DNA of 64,000 bases from contig OZ252236.1 in assembly GCA_965249455.1 (NCBI GenBank), positions 3,596,001 to 3,660,000 of the forward strand. Direction: 5' to 3'. Numbering within the stretch: the stretch's first letter is position 1; the number at the start of each line of letters is the position of its first letter. This document shows positions 35,883 to 44,207 of the stretch, in pieces. The stretch is from Jiulongibacter sp024742395. GTDB lineage: Bacteria > Bacteroidota > Bacteroidia > Cytophagales > Spirosomataceae. The notes beneath the pieces were generated by a model. The model saw only the letters and a list, made by a program, of their open reading frames with translations, made no database searches and was not told the origin of the DNA. Made by a program: the position numbers and the translations under genes.

Positions 35883-38003
35883 ATGAAATATTTAAAAACT
35901 ACATTATTCTTTCTATGGGCCTGTCAAATGTTATTTGCCCAAAAACCTATTATTTCATCAGACGATACTGAATGGTGGAAAAGAAACAATCTGAGGCTTA
36001 TACAAATGAATTTGCCAGCTTATGAGGCAGCAAGTATTAAAGCTGAAGAAATAGTGGCCGACTTAAATGACTTCTCAGCCAATACTTTAATAATCAATGC
36101 TGCCGGAATAATGGCCTTTTATGAGTCAGAACTCGATTTTGAATATATAAACCCTTACATGAAGCCTGGCGAACTGGCAAGAATAGTGAATCAGTGTCAC
36201 CAAAACGGCATTCGGGTCATAGTCAGGTTTGATTTCAGCAGAGCTCATGAAACTGTATTTAAGGCCCATCCAGACTGGTTTTACCTATCTCCAAAAGGCG
36301 AACGCATTATAAATACAGATAAATATGTTGTCAGCATTAATGCACCTTATGTACAGGAGAAAGCTTTTGAGATAGTGAATGAGGTAATTGACAAGTTTGA
36401 TATTGATGGTATCTTCCTGAACATGCCAGGTTATCAAACCAGAAACCCCTACGAAAATCAATATCACGGCATTGACCAGAACCAATATGACAAAGAAGCC
36501 TTTAAAAAATGGAGTAATGGTCTTGACCTACCCATAATTGAAGACAAAACCGACCCGGTATTTAGAAAGTATGAGGAATTCAAGAAGGAAAGTATTGAAC
36601 TTTGGTCTCAAAAGTTACATCAACTGGTAAAATCCAGAAGAAAGAAAATTGCTATTTGTACCTATCTGGAAGAATACGTAGATATCATCAGACACGAAAG
36701 CCAAACGCATGGTTTACCTTACTGGCCATACACGGCTTCTGATAACACCAATCATATTGAGCAAACTTTCCCTGATAAAATTGTCAGCAATGCGAGTATT
36801 CAGCAAATCTCTTTTCAAAGCCGCTATAATGCCATTGAACCAGAAGAAATTAGTATCAGACTTTATGAAAATATAGCCAATGGAAGTGGAGCAGACGTGA
36901 GTTTAATGGGTGATCTAAGAGACTATGAAGACCGTAGAAACTTTGATACCATGAAGAAAATTTATGCTCATCAAAAAAAATATGAAACCTACTTCGGGAA
37001 ATATGAAAGTTTGGCCAAAGTTGCTGTGGTAGCTCCCGGATATTGGCCTGGTGGTCCAGCTATGGAAGAATACAGGGGTTTATCTCTAATGCTCAAGGAA
37101 GCACATATTCAATTTGATGTTATTCAGGATAATCATTTATATAAGCTTCTTGAAAAGATTAAAAAATATAAAATTCTTATACTTCCAGACATCACCTATT
37201 TAGGCGAAAAGGATCTGGAAGCCCTGTCACTTCTCTCAGCATCGGGTGTGCAACTAGTCGCTACTAATCGTTCTTTATTTGATAGTCCAGAAGTTTTGAG
37301 AAAGCTATTCGGTGCCGAAATCGTGAATAAAGATTATGATGGAGCCGGAAATTACCTGAGCCCGGTGAATAAAATGATTTTTAAAGATTTTGAAGGTCAA
37401 AGTATGGTCCATTTTAAGTACAACCTGGGCCTTTATTCTTTTGATGAAGCAAATAATAACTACTTACCTATTTTAAGTAAAGGCAGACCCGGGCCACCAG
37501 AGATGATTGGAGGCCATGACCCAACTGGTTATTTTGCTTTGAGTGTAAAGACCAAAAATCAAGGAAAGAATGCCATCCTGCCAATGAACATAGGAAGGAT
37601 CTATTATAATTATGGCTACGAACAGCATAAAAACCTTGTTTTAAATACCTTGCAATATCTTTCTCCAGAAGTTTTTAAACAAATACAAAGTAATGCTCAC
37701 CCTAGGGTTGAGCTTATATTGCAAGACTTTATGCTTAATACAGAGAAAGAAACCATTGAGACACCATTTAAATCTAATGGTAATATCCTTCATTTGGTTA
37801 ATTTATCAGGGTTTAGTGGTAATACCTACCTGGAACCCCATACACAGCATCAGCTCAAGTTTGAATTAAAGGTAGATTTTAAACCATCCAAAATATGGGC
37901 AATGCAAAATGTAGCTGTTATTCCGTTTCAATATAAAGACGGCATCCTTTCTTTTGAATTAAAGGAATTGAAAGACTTTGAAGGATTAGTCATTGAGCGA
38001 TAA
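35883..38003 (+). CDS. Exported putative glycoside hydrolase (GHL6 / beta-galactosidase trimerisation-like)
   Basis: 706 residues with a signal peptide (1 to ~19). The N-terminal TIM-barrel-like domain (~40-370) matches hypothetical glycoside hydrolase family 6 (GHL6/PF14871): G-I-R-V-I-V-R-F-D-F-S, D-W-F-Y-L-S-P-K-G-E, and F-D-I-D-G-I-F-L-N-M-P-G-Y. A second domain (~380-600) resembles the beta-galactosidase trimerisation (GATase1-like) fold, with V-A-V-V-A-P and a Y-K-I-L-I-L-P-D segment. The last ~80 residues are beta-rich. Relatives are believed to act on surface polysaccharides, possibly fucosides or galactosides, but specificity is unknown. The gene stands alone with no SusCD pair nearby. 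Confidence 0.75.
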   Translation: MKYLKTTLFFLWACQMLFAQKPIISSDDTEWWKRNNLRLIQMNLPAYEAASIKAEEIVADLNDFSANTLIINAAGIMAFYESELDFEYINPYMKPGELARIVNQCHQNGIRVIVRFDFSRAHETVFKAHPDWFYLSPKGERIINTDKYVVSINAPYVQEKAFEIVNEVIDKFDIDGIFLNMPGYQTRNPYENQYHGIDQNQYDKEAFKKWSNGLDLPIIEDKTDPVFRKYEEFKKESIELWSQKLHQLVKSRRKKIAICTYLEEYVDIIRHESQTHGLPYWPYTASDNTNHIEQTFPDKIVSNASIQQISFQSRYNAIEPEEISIRLYENIANGSGADVSLMGDLRDYEDRRNFDTMKKIYAHQKKYETYFGKYESLAKVAVVAPGYWPGGPAMEEYRGLSLMLKEAHIQFDVIQDNHLYKLLEKIKKYKILILPDITYLGEKDLEALSLLSASGVQLVATNRSLFDSPEVLRKLFGAEIVNKDYDGAGNYLSPVNKMIFKDFEGQSMVHFKYNLGLYSFDEANNNYLPILSKGRPGPPEMIGGHDPTGYFALSVKTKNQGKNAILPMNIGRIYYNYGYEQHKNLVLNTLQYLSPEVFKQIQSNAHPRVELILQDFMLNTEKETIETPFKSNGNILHLVNLSGFSGNTYLEPHTQHQLKFELKVDFKPSKIWAMQNVAVIPFQYKDGILSFELKELKDFEGLVIER

Positions 38004-38068
38004 TCCTAAGAAGGTTTATCAATTTAGAAGTTCTTCTTCAAATCTAAACTAAAGCGAGGCTATTTCGG

Positions 38069-38076
38069 TATATTTG
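38069..38076 (+). promoter_or_regulatory. Candidate -7 promoter element for the NYN gene
   Basis: TATATTTG matches TAnnTTTG, 58 bases upstream of the ATG at 38135; no clear -33 element. Confidence 0.4.
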
Positions 38077-38134
38077 ATTTATTCTGTTCGGCCACTTATA
38101 GAGGCCTTGAAACAGACTGAAACAAATAGTAATT

Positions 38135-38893
38135 ATGAATAATAATATAGCCGTCTTAATAGATGGCGACAATATACCTTCTGCACATATTAAAGAAATG
38201 ATGGAAGAGATCACCAAATATGGGAATCCTACGATTAAGCGTATTTATGGTGACTGGACAAAGCCGCATCTGAGCCGATGGAAAGCTCTATTGCTTGAAA
38301 ACGCCATTACCCCTATTCAGCAATACGGCTACACTACAGGGAAAAACTCCACCGACTCAGCAATGATTATTGATGCCATGGACATACTATACTCTGAGAA
38401 GGTCAATGGTTTCTGCCTAGTATCAAGTGATAGTGATTTTACGCGTTTAGCTACCAGATTACGTGAGGCCGGTATGCAGGTCATAGGCATTGGAGAAAGA
38501 AAAACACCGAATCCGTTTATAGTGGCTTGCGATAGATTTATTTACGTTGAAATCTTAAAGAACCAAAGCTCTAAACCCGAAGAAGAATCTGACAAAGATT
38601 CAGAAAAGGACAGTGTAGATAAAATCACTCAAAAAGAAATAAAATTAATCAGCTCAACCATCTCTGATGTTTCTGATGACGACGGCTGGGCCTTTTTGGG
38701 TGATGTAGGAAGTCTTCTTCAAAAGAAGCAACCAAACTTTGACTCCAGAAATTATGGTTTCCAAAAGCTTACTCCTCTTATTAAATCTATAGGTTTGTTT
38801 GAAATTGAATTAAGGGATAATCCTAAGAGCAGAAATAAGCTTATCTATGTGAAGAATATGGAGAAAACCAAAAGCTCAAAGCGACGTAAGTAA
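38135..38893 (+). CDS. NYN (PIN-like nuclease) protein with C-terminal OST-HTH/LOTUS domain
   Basis: 252 residues. The N-terminal NYN/LabA-like domain (~1-150) shows the acidic metal-binding set: L-I-D-G-D-N near residue 9, S-T-D-S-A-M-I-I-D-A-M-D near 70, and S-S-D-S-D-F near 95. An acidic/Lys-rich linker (~150-175) leads to a C-terminal OST-HTH/LOTUS domain (~178-245; W-A-F-L-G-D-V-G-S-L-L-Q-K, Y-G-F-Q-K-L). LOTUS domains bind RNA, often G-rich structures, so the protein is probably an RNA nuclease or RNA-binding regulator. Bacterial targets are largely unknown. Confidence 0.85.
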   Translation: MNNNIAVLIDGDNIPSAHIKEMMEEITKYGNPTIKRIYGDWTKPHLSRWKALLLENAITPIQQYGYTTGKNSTDSAMIIDAMDILYSEKVNGFCLVSSDSDFTRLATRLREAGMQVIGIGERKTPNPFIVACDRFIYVEILKNQSSKPEEESDKDSEKDSVDKITQKEIKLISSTISDVSDDDGWAFLGDVGSLLQKKQPNFDSRNYGFQKLTPLIKSIGLFEIELRDNPKSRNKLIYVKNMEKTKSSKRRK

Positions 38894-38913
38894 GGCATTA
38901 AATTTCTAGTAAA

Positions 38914-39963
38914 GTGAAATCATACAATTGCCTACATTGCCATAACCCCCTTTATTTTGAGAATAGCCAATGCCTTAAATGTGGCTATACTGTTGGCTTT
39001 AACTCTTACTTCCTTAATTTCGTAACACTCTCTGAAGAGCCAAACAATCAACACTTTAGTAATGTCAATAACGCTGAAGAAAAGTATAAATTTTGCAAGA
39101 ATGCCACACACGGCACCTGCAATTGGCTATTGCCCGTTTGGTCTGAAGAGGTTTTCTGTACAGCCTGTAGTTTAAACAGAACTATTCCTTCTTTAGACAA
39201 TGCGGAGAATAAAGAAAGATGGAAGCTTATAGAAATTGCCAAACATCGTCTTATTTATTCTTTGCTTAAGATTGGACTTCCTGTTGAAGCAAAAACTGAT
39301 AAAGAATCCAATGGAATATGGTTCGATTTTGTAGAAAGTCTAAGTCCCAATAAAAAGATATTGACAGGTCATAAAGACGGAATAATAACTTTAAATATAG
39401 AAGAGGCAGATGAAATTCTAAGAGTCAGCAATAAAAATCAGTTAGGTGAAAAATACAGAACCCTTTTAGGTCATTTCAGACACGAAATTGGCCATTATTA
39501 TTGGGATGTTCTTATAAGAGATAGTACGTACCTAGAAGAATACCGTAATGTTTTTGGAGATGAAAGAGCGGATTATTCAGAGGCATTAGAATTGTATTAT
39601 AAGCAGCCCAGAGACCTAAATTGGAATCAAAACTATATCAGTTCTTACGCCTCGGCACATTCCTGGGAAGATTGGGCAGAAACCTGGGCTCATTACCTAC
39701 ACATGATGGATACCCTAGAAACCGCTTTTGCCTTTGGTATAGATATAGAAACCAATACGCCGGGTATTCATGTTGATATTAACACAGATCCTTATCAAAT
39801 CAAGTCTTTTGAAGAGATTATGGAGATGTGGCTTCCCCTAAGTTTTGCTACCAACAGTTTAGCCAGAAGTATGGGACATCAAGACTTTTATCCGTTCATA
39901 ATTTCAGAACCGGTGGTTAAAAAACTGTCATTTATCCATGAAGTGTGTGGAACTGTTCGATAG
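38914..39963 (+). CDS. Putative zinc-binding metallopeptidase (Peptidase_Mx-like) with N-terminal zinc ribbon
   Basis: 349 residues from the GTG at 38914. This start keeps a zinc-ribbon-like N-terminus (N-C-L-H-C-H...C-L-K-C-G, residues ~5-23) that an internal ATG would remove. A second Cys-rich segment lies near 55-90. The peptidase motif F-R-H-E-I-G-H-Y-Y-W-D is at ~188, with D-E-R-A-D-Y-S and W-A-E-T-W-A-H-Y downstream, as in PF15887. No signal peptide is visible, so it is probably cytoplasmic. It begins 20 bases after the NYN gene and may be cotranscribed with it. Confidence 0.8.
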   Translation: MKSYNCLHCHNPLYFENSQCLKCGYTVGFNSYFLNFVTLSEEPNNQHFSNVNNAEEKYKFCKNATHGTCNWLLPVWSEEVFCTACSLNRTIPSLDNAENKERWKLIEIAKHRLIYSLLKIGLPVEAKTDKESNGIWFDFVESLSPNKKILTGHKDGIITLNIEEADEILRVSNKNQLGEKYRTLLGHFRHEIGHYYWDVLIRDSTYLEEYRNVFGDERADYSEALELYYKQPRDLNWNQNYISSYASAHSWEDWAETWAHYLHMMDTLETAFAFGIDIETNTPGIHVDINTDPYQIKSFEEIMEMWLPLSFATNSLARSMGHQDFYPFIISEPVVKKLSFIHEVCGTVR

Positions 39964-40122
39964 TTAAATCTAATTGCCCAGCTTAAATTTTAGTTAATAG
40001 ACTGGCCAAAACCAATCTTATATTTTTAAAAAGCACCGCTATCTGATCAACTTCCCTTTTTTTATTTGATTCAATGAAAGGAGAGATTAAATTTATTCCT
40101 CAATAACAAAACAACCCTAAGA

Positions 40123-41166
40123 ATGTACCTGAACAGACGTAACGCTTTAAAACTTACCGGTTCCTCACTTTTGGCCATGGCCGCCCCACAAATAATGTTC
40201 GGTAAAAATGATGAAGTAATTATTGGTCATAATGATTACAGGTATAAAGTGAATATGGGCTGGGGTATGTTAGACGCAGAAAAAAATCCTGTCAATAACT
40301 GCCACGAGATGGTTGAAGATAGTCAGGGCAGACTTTTCTTACTTACAGATGAAGTTAAAAATAACATGCTCATCTACGACAAAAGCGGCAAATTACTGGA
40401 TTCCTGGGGCACCTCCTACCCCGGAGCACACGGTTTGAGTATTGGTGGTCATGGCAAAGACCAGTTTCTGATTATTTGTGATAATACCAGACATCAGGTT
40501 ATAAAAACTGACTTAAAAGGAAATCAGATTTTCGTTATTGAATACCCCAAAGAAACCGGGATGTATCAGTATCCAACACAATTTGTACCCACAGAATCTG
40601 CTATTGATCCAATCACAGGCGAGATCTATGTGGTAGATGGATATGGATTAAACTACGTCATCGTTTATGACCAAAATGGTAAATATTTAAGACATTGGGG
40701 CGGAAGAGGTGATGGAAATTATCAATACAAATGCAATCATGGGGTTTTAATAGATAGTAGACCCAAAAGAGAAAGAAGTCTGCTGATAACTTCAAGACAA
40801 GAAAATTGTTGGAAAAGATACTCCATGAAAGGGGACTATCAGGAAACCATCCATATGCCCGGAAGTTTTATTTGCAGACCTGTACAGCAAGGACAGAATT
40901 TATATGGGGCAGTCTATAGGTCCACTTCTGAAGCCGATGAATTCTCAGGATACATACAAGTTATTGATAAGAACAATAAAGTAGTAAGTACCCCTGGCGG
41001 AACTAAACCGACTTACCAAAACGGACAATTAGCCACGCAGAAAAAGGAAGATCCTTCCATGGTATTTATGCATCCTCATGATGTATATGTAGACTCTGAT
41101 GAGAATGTCTATATAGCACAGTGGGCGTCTAAAAAGACCTATCCAATAAAACTGGAGAGGGTTTAA
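40123..41166 (+). CDS. Tat-exported six-bladed beta-propeller (NHL-like) protein
   Basis: 347 residues. Twin-arginine signal: N-R-R-N-A-L-K followed by a hydrophobic stretch to ~25 ending A-A-P-Q. The mature part shows NHL/6-bladed-propeller repeats, with Y-D-x-x-G-K-x-L...W-G patterns (Y-D-K-S-G-K-L-L-D-S-W-G, Y-D-Q-N-G-K-Y-L-R-H-W-G-G-R-G) and H-P-H-D-V-Y-V-D-S-D. Peptidyl-alpha-hydroxyglycine lyase-like and other propellers share this pattern, so neither enzyme nor scaffold role can be decided. It is convergent with the SDR gene, overlapping at the stop codons by 4 bases. Confidence 0.8.
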   Translation: MYLNRRNALKLTGSSLLAMAAPQIMFGKNDEVIIGHNDYRYKVNMGWGMLDAEKNPVNNCHEMVEDSQGRLFLLTDEVKNNMLIYDKSGKLLDSWGTSYPGAHGLSIGGHGKDQFLIICDNTRHQVIKTDLKGNQIFVIEYPKETGMYQYPTQFVPTESAIDPITGEIYVVDGYGLNYVIVYDQNGKYLRHWGGRGDGNYQYKCNHGVLIDSRPKRERSLLITSRQENCWKRYSMKGDYQETIHMPGSFICRPVQQGQNLYGAVYRSTSEADEFSGYIQVIDKNNKVVSTPGGTKPTYQNGQLATQKKEDPSMVFMHPHDVYVDSDENVYIAQWASKKTYPIKLERV

Positions 41167-41909
41167 TTATTTCTGTAAACCGTTGTAGGGGCTGCCTGAG
41201 CTTTGGCATATATGGTCATATCTGCAATTGTGACATGCTCAGGTACGCTTATGGCATAAGCAATTGCATCTGCAATATCTTCGGCCAGTAAAGGTTCAAA
41301 ACCTTCATAAACACTTTTGGCTTTGTCTTTATCTCCTTTAAACCTGACTTCAGAAAATTCTGTATCCACGGCTCCGGGAGCTATATTCGTTACCTTAATA
41401 CCATCTTTAGTATGATCCAGACGAATCCCTTCACTGATGGCTTCCACAGCTTTTTTAGAAGCACAATAGACCGTACCATTGGCATAAGTCTGCTTTCCTG
41501 CAACTGATGAAAGATTAACGACATGGCCCCTTTTCCTGCTCACCATGCCGGGCAAAACAGCCTTGGTTACATAAAGAAGGCCACTTACATTTGATGACAG
41601 CATGGCGTCCCAATCATTTAAATCTCCTTCAGCAGTACTACTCAAACCGTGTGCATTTCCGGCGTTGTTAACAAGAATGTCTATTTCTTTAAAATCTTCA
41701 GGCAAAGACTCTATGGCTGTAAGTACGGCCGTTTTATCGCTAACATCAAAAGTCAAAACAACACTTGGAACATTCAGTTCATTTTGTAATTCCTCAAGCT
41801 TTTCTTTACGACGTCCGCAAAGAATTAATTGAATATCAAGTTTTGCCAAAGCTTTGGCTGTTGCTTTTCCAATACCAGAGGAGGCTCCGGTTACCAGTGC
41901 TGTTTTCAT
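41163..41909 (-). CDS. SDR-family oxidoreductase (YdfG-like)
   Basis: 248 residues. Classical SDR: T-G-A-S-S-G-I-G near residue 7, N-N-A-G-N-A near 88, active-site Ser (N-L-S-S-V-A-G) and Y-C-A-S-K near 150. The overall layout, including G-I-R-L-D-H and A-P-G-A-V-D-T-E-F, resembles YdfG-like enzymes that oxidise 3-hydroxy acids such as serine with NADP, but the substrate cannot be fixed. It lies 59 bases downstream of the DUF4835 gene stop? No: it is upstream in coordinates but downstream in transcription, and has its own -7 element, so independent transcription is likely. Confidence 0.85.
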   Translation of the reverse strand: MKTALVTGASSGIGKATAKALAKLDIQLILCGRRKEKLEELQNELNVPSVVLTFDVSDKTAVLTAIESLPEDFKEIDILVNNAGNAHGLSSTAEGDLNDWDAMLSSNVSGLLYVTKAVLPGMVSRKRGHVVNLSSVAGKQTYANGTVYCASKKAVEAISEGIRLDHTKDGIKVTNIAPGAVDTEFSEVRFKGDKDKAKSVYEGFEPLLAEDIADAIAYAISVPEHVTIADMTIYAKAQAAPTTVYRNN

Positions 41910-41931
41910 AGTTATGTAATGGTTGCTATTT

Positions 41932-41939
41932 CAAAGATA
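41932..41939 (-). promoter_or_regulatory. Candidate -7 promoter element for the SDR gene
   Basis: Minus-strand TATCTTTG matches TAnnTTTG, 23 bases before the SDR ATG and inside the 59-base gap after the DUF4835 gene. Confidence 0.45.
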
Positions 41940-41968
41940 TAAGATAAAACGCTTTTTGAAAGGAGAAA

Positions 41969-42901
41969 TCAACCTTTGATAATCTGACGGTATTGTTCTG
42001 TTTTGTCAGGATCTAAGCCAGACAGCAATAAAAAGGCTTTTTGTTTCTCACTTGGGCTGCCTGCCGAAAATATATTTATAAACTCTGGTGCTTTAGCATC
42101 AAAGAAAGCATTAATATATACAGAATTAGGTCGAAGAGTGGATATATTCTGAACCACCTCAAGAAACTTAAGAACCTCAGCTCTTCCTTTCTGTGTATCA
42201 CGGCCAAAATCATCTAATACCAAACGGTGATATTTATAGAACTCTTCTCTAAGACGAGTAAATTGCTGATTTTGCATATTCTCTACCATCCAATATCGGT
42301 TCCTTTGAGACTTTTCGTTTTGTGACCAACCCACCCCTGCATTGGCCGATGAGGCCAAATTCAGTAAGTTGAAAAGTCTTTGTAAATAAGGAGAACCGCC
42401 TAATTCACTAAAAGAATCATAATCTACTGCGAGAGCCATCAAGCTATAATACGCCGCTAAAGATGTGATATTACTGGTAAAAGACTGTTCATTATACACC
42501 ATCTGACGTTCAGTGGGCTGATACGAAAAACTAAAATTCTGATCTACGTATTGAAATGTAACTGAGTTATAATTTGTGCCATAGATAGGTCTGGCTACCT
42601 GAAAGCGAGCATTTCCGACAAAAACATTCTGTGAACCCGACTGCATAAGATTGATGGTCAGAGTACATTCAATTTTTTCATTTTGATTGAAGTTATCTGT
42701 GCTCCATCGGGTATTGTTCATGAATTGCTGAATCTGCGTTTGCATTTCCTGAAAAAGTCCTGGCTCGTACTGAATCTTAGATTGCATCAGCTGGTAATTA
42801 ATCTCTACTCTGGCATTAAGTTCCTGAGAATAAGAAACTTTAGACAACAGTACGACACTGGTAACAAGGAGAAACACCTTTAATCTAAAATTTAATTTCA
42901 T
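41969..42901 (-). CDS. DUF4835 family exported protein
   Basis: 310 residues with a signal peptide (1 to ~25). It begins E-L-N-A-R-V-E-I-N-Y and continues with the conserved F-M-N-N-T-R-W, A-R-F-Q-V-A-R-P-I-Y-G, Y-Y-S-L-M-A-L-A-V-D-Y-D-S-F, and a helical C-terminal third, matching DUF4835 of Bacteroidota. From memory, some databases now connect this family to the type IX secretion machinery (PorD); I cannot check this. It starts 3 bases after the coaBC stop on the same strand, the usual neighbour in this phylum, and is probably cotranscribed with coaBC. Confidence 0.85.
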   Translation of the reverse strand: MKLNFRLKVFLLVTSVVLLSKVSYSQELNARVEINYQLMQSKIQYEPGLFQEMQTQIQQFMNNTRWSTDNFNQNEKIECTLTINLMQSGSQNVFVGNARFQVARPIYGTNYNSVTFQYVDQNFSFSYQPTERQMVYNEQSFTSNITSLAAYYSLMALAVDYDSFSELGGSPYLQRLFNLLNLASSANAGVGWSQNEKSQRNRYWMVENMQNQQFTRLREEFYKYHRLVLDDFGRDTQKGRAEVLKFLEVVQNISTLRPNSVYINAFFDAKAPEFINIFSAGSPSEKQKAFLLLSGLDPDKTEQYRQIIKG

Positions 42902-42904
42902 GGT

Positions 42905-44128
42905 TTATACAGTTTTGGGAGATTCATTTTTACTTTGCATTACCTCCTCGAGTTTTGACAAAATATCTAAGGCAACTTCAGACTTTGATTTAAGCGGAAA
43001 TTCCGTCAATTCTCCATTTCTTTTTACAATGGTAATTTTATTGGTATCATAACGAAAACCCGCCCCCTTATCTTGTAGAGAATTTAACACAATCATGTCC
43101 AGATTTTTACTTTCAAGTTTTCTTATGGCATTATCTTTTGCATTATCAGTTTCTAATGCAAAACCTACTGAGATCTGATTCCTGGCTTTGAGTTTACCTA
43201 AAGTGCCTGCAATATCTGTGGTTCTTTTTAGCTCAATTGACATCTCACCTTCTTTCTTCTTAATTTTTTTATCCGAAACCTTCAAAGGGGCATAATCTGC
43301 GACTGCTGCTACAAAAATCAAGATATCTGCTCCATGATTCAGTGTATTTACCTCCTCATACATTTCTTGAGCAGAACTAACAGAAATCACCTCAATTCCA
43401 TGAGGTTTGTTTAAATTAACCGGTCCGCTAACTATGGTTACCTTGGCTCCAAAATTTCTGAGGGCTTTCCCTATTTCATAGCCCATTTTGCCAGAGGAGT
43501 GATTGCTAATAAATCTTACAGGATCGATGGCTTCTTGTGTAGGGCCGGCAGTGATTACGACCCTTTTTCCTTTAAATGTTTGATTTGGATTAAGAATAGC
43601 AGGCAATATATCCATAATATGCTCCGGCTCAGCCAGCCTACCCTGTCCTATCAGACCACTTGCTAATTCTCCACTTTCAGCTTCGATTATGGTGTTTCCG
43701 AATGACTTGAGGATTTCCATATTTTTAAGGGTACTGCCATGTTTGTACATGTCGAGGTCCATGGCCGGAGCAAACACCACAGGGCATTTTGCAGATAAAT
43801 ACGTAGCAATTAGCAAATTATCACAAATTCCATTGGCACATTTTGCCAAAGTATTTGCTGATGCCGGAGCAATCAGAAAAACATCTGCCCACAAACCAAG
43901 CTCTACGTGATTATTCCATTCTCCGTTTTGCCCTTTGGTAAATTCACTTAATACCGGATTTTTGGAAAGGGTGCTAAGAGTTAAAGGCGAGATAAATTCT
44001 TTTGCCGATGCTGTCATAATCACCTTAACTTCAGCTCCTTCCTTAATCAAGAGGCGTACAATCAATGCCGTTTTATAGGCAGAAATGCTCCCTGTAACAC
44101 CCAATAATATTTTCTTATTCTTTATCAA
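42905..44128 (-). CDS. coaBC: CoaBC: phosphopantothenoylcysteine decarboxylase / phosphopantothenate--cysteine ligase
   Basis: 407 residues from a TTG at 44128. No closer ATG is in frame, and M-I-K-N-K-K-I-L-L-G-V-T-G-S-I matches the family start. The CoaC half (1-185) binds FMN and has His74 in the N-N-H-V-E-L segment. The CoaB half (~190-395) has V-I-T-A-G-P-T-Q-E and I-S-N-H-S-S-G-K-M-G. Together they turn 4'-phosphopantothenate and cysteine into 4'-phosphopantetheine for CoA. Variants: the substrate clamp reads P-A-M-D-L-D-M-Y (121-128), and Ser157 in E-L-A-S-G stands where E. coli-type enzymes have the catalytic Cys. A good promoter precedes the gene, and DUF4835 follows. Confidence 0.93.
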   Translation of the reverse strand: MIKNKKILLGVTGSISAYKTALIVRLLIKEGAEVKVIMTASAKEFISPLTLSTLSKNPVLSEFTKGQNGEWNNHVELGLWADVFLIAPASANTLAKCANGICDNLLIATYLSAKCPVVFAPAMDLDMYKHGSTLKNMEILKSFGNTIIEAESGELASGLIGQGRLAEPEHIMDILPAILNPNQTFKGKRVVITAGPTQEAIDPVRFISNHSSGKMGYEIGKALRNFGAKVTIVSGPVNLNKPHGIEVISVSSAQEMYEEVNTLNHGADILIFVAAVADYAPLKVSDKKIKKKEGEMSIELKRTTDIAGTLGKLKARNQISVGFALETDNAKDNAIRKLESKNLDMIVLNSLQDKGAGFRYDTNKITIVKRNGELTEFPLKSKSEVALDILSKLEEVMQSKNESPKTV

Positions 44129-44148
44129 TTTATTGCTTTGATTAGCAA

Positions 44149-44178
44149 CAAATTTAACCTTTTCAGAACGGAGTTCAA
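44149..44178 (-). promoter_or_regulatory. Candidate promoter of coaBC-DUF4835
   Basis: On the minus strand, TTG (44176-44178), 19-base spacer and TAAATTTG (44149-44156) fit the Bacteroidota -33/-7 pattern. The -7 ends 20 bases before the TTG start codon of coaBC, so the leader is very short. Confidence 0.6.
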
Positions 44179-44207
44179 TATTCTAACAGAAATCAGGTAG
44201 GAGCCCT

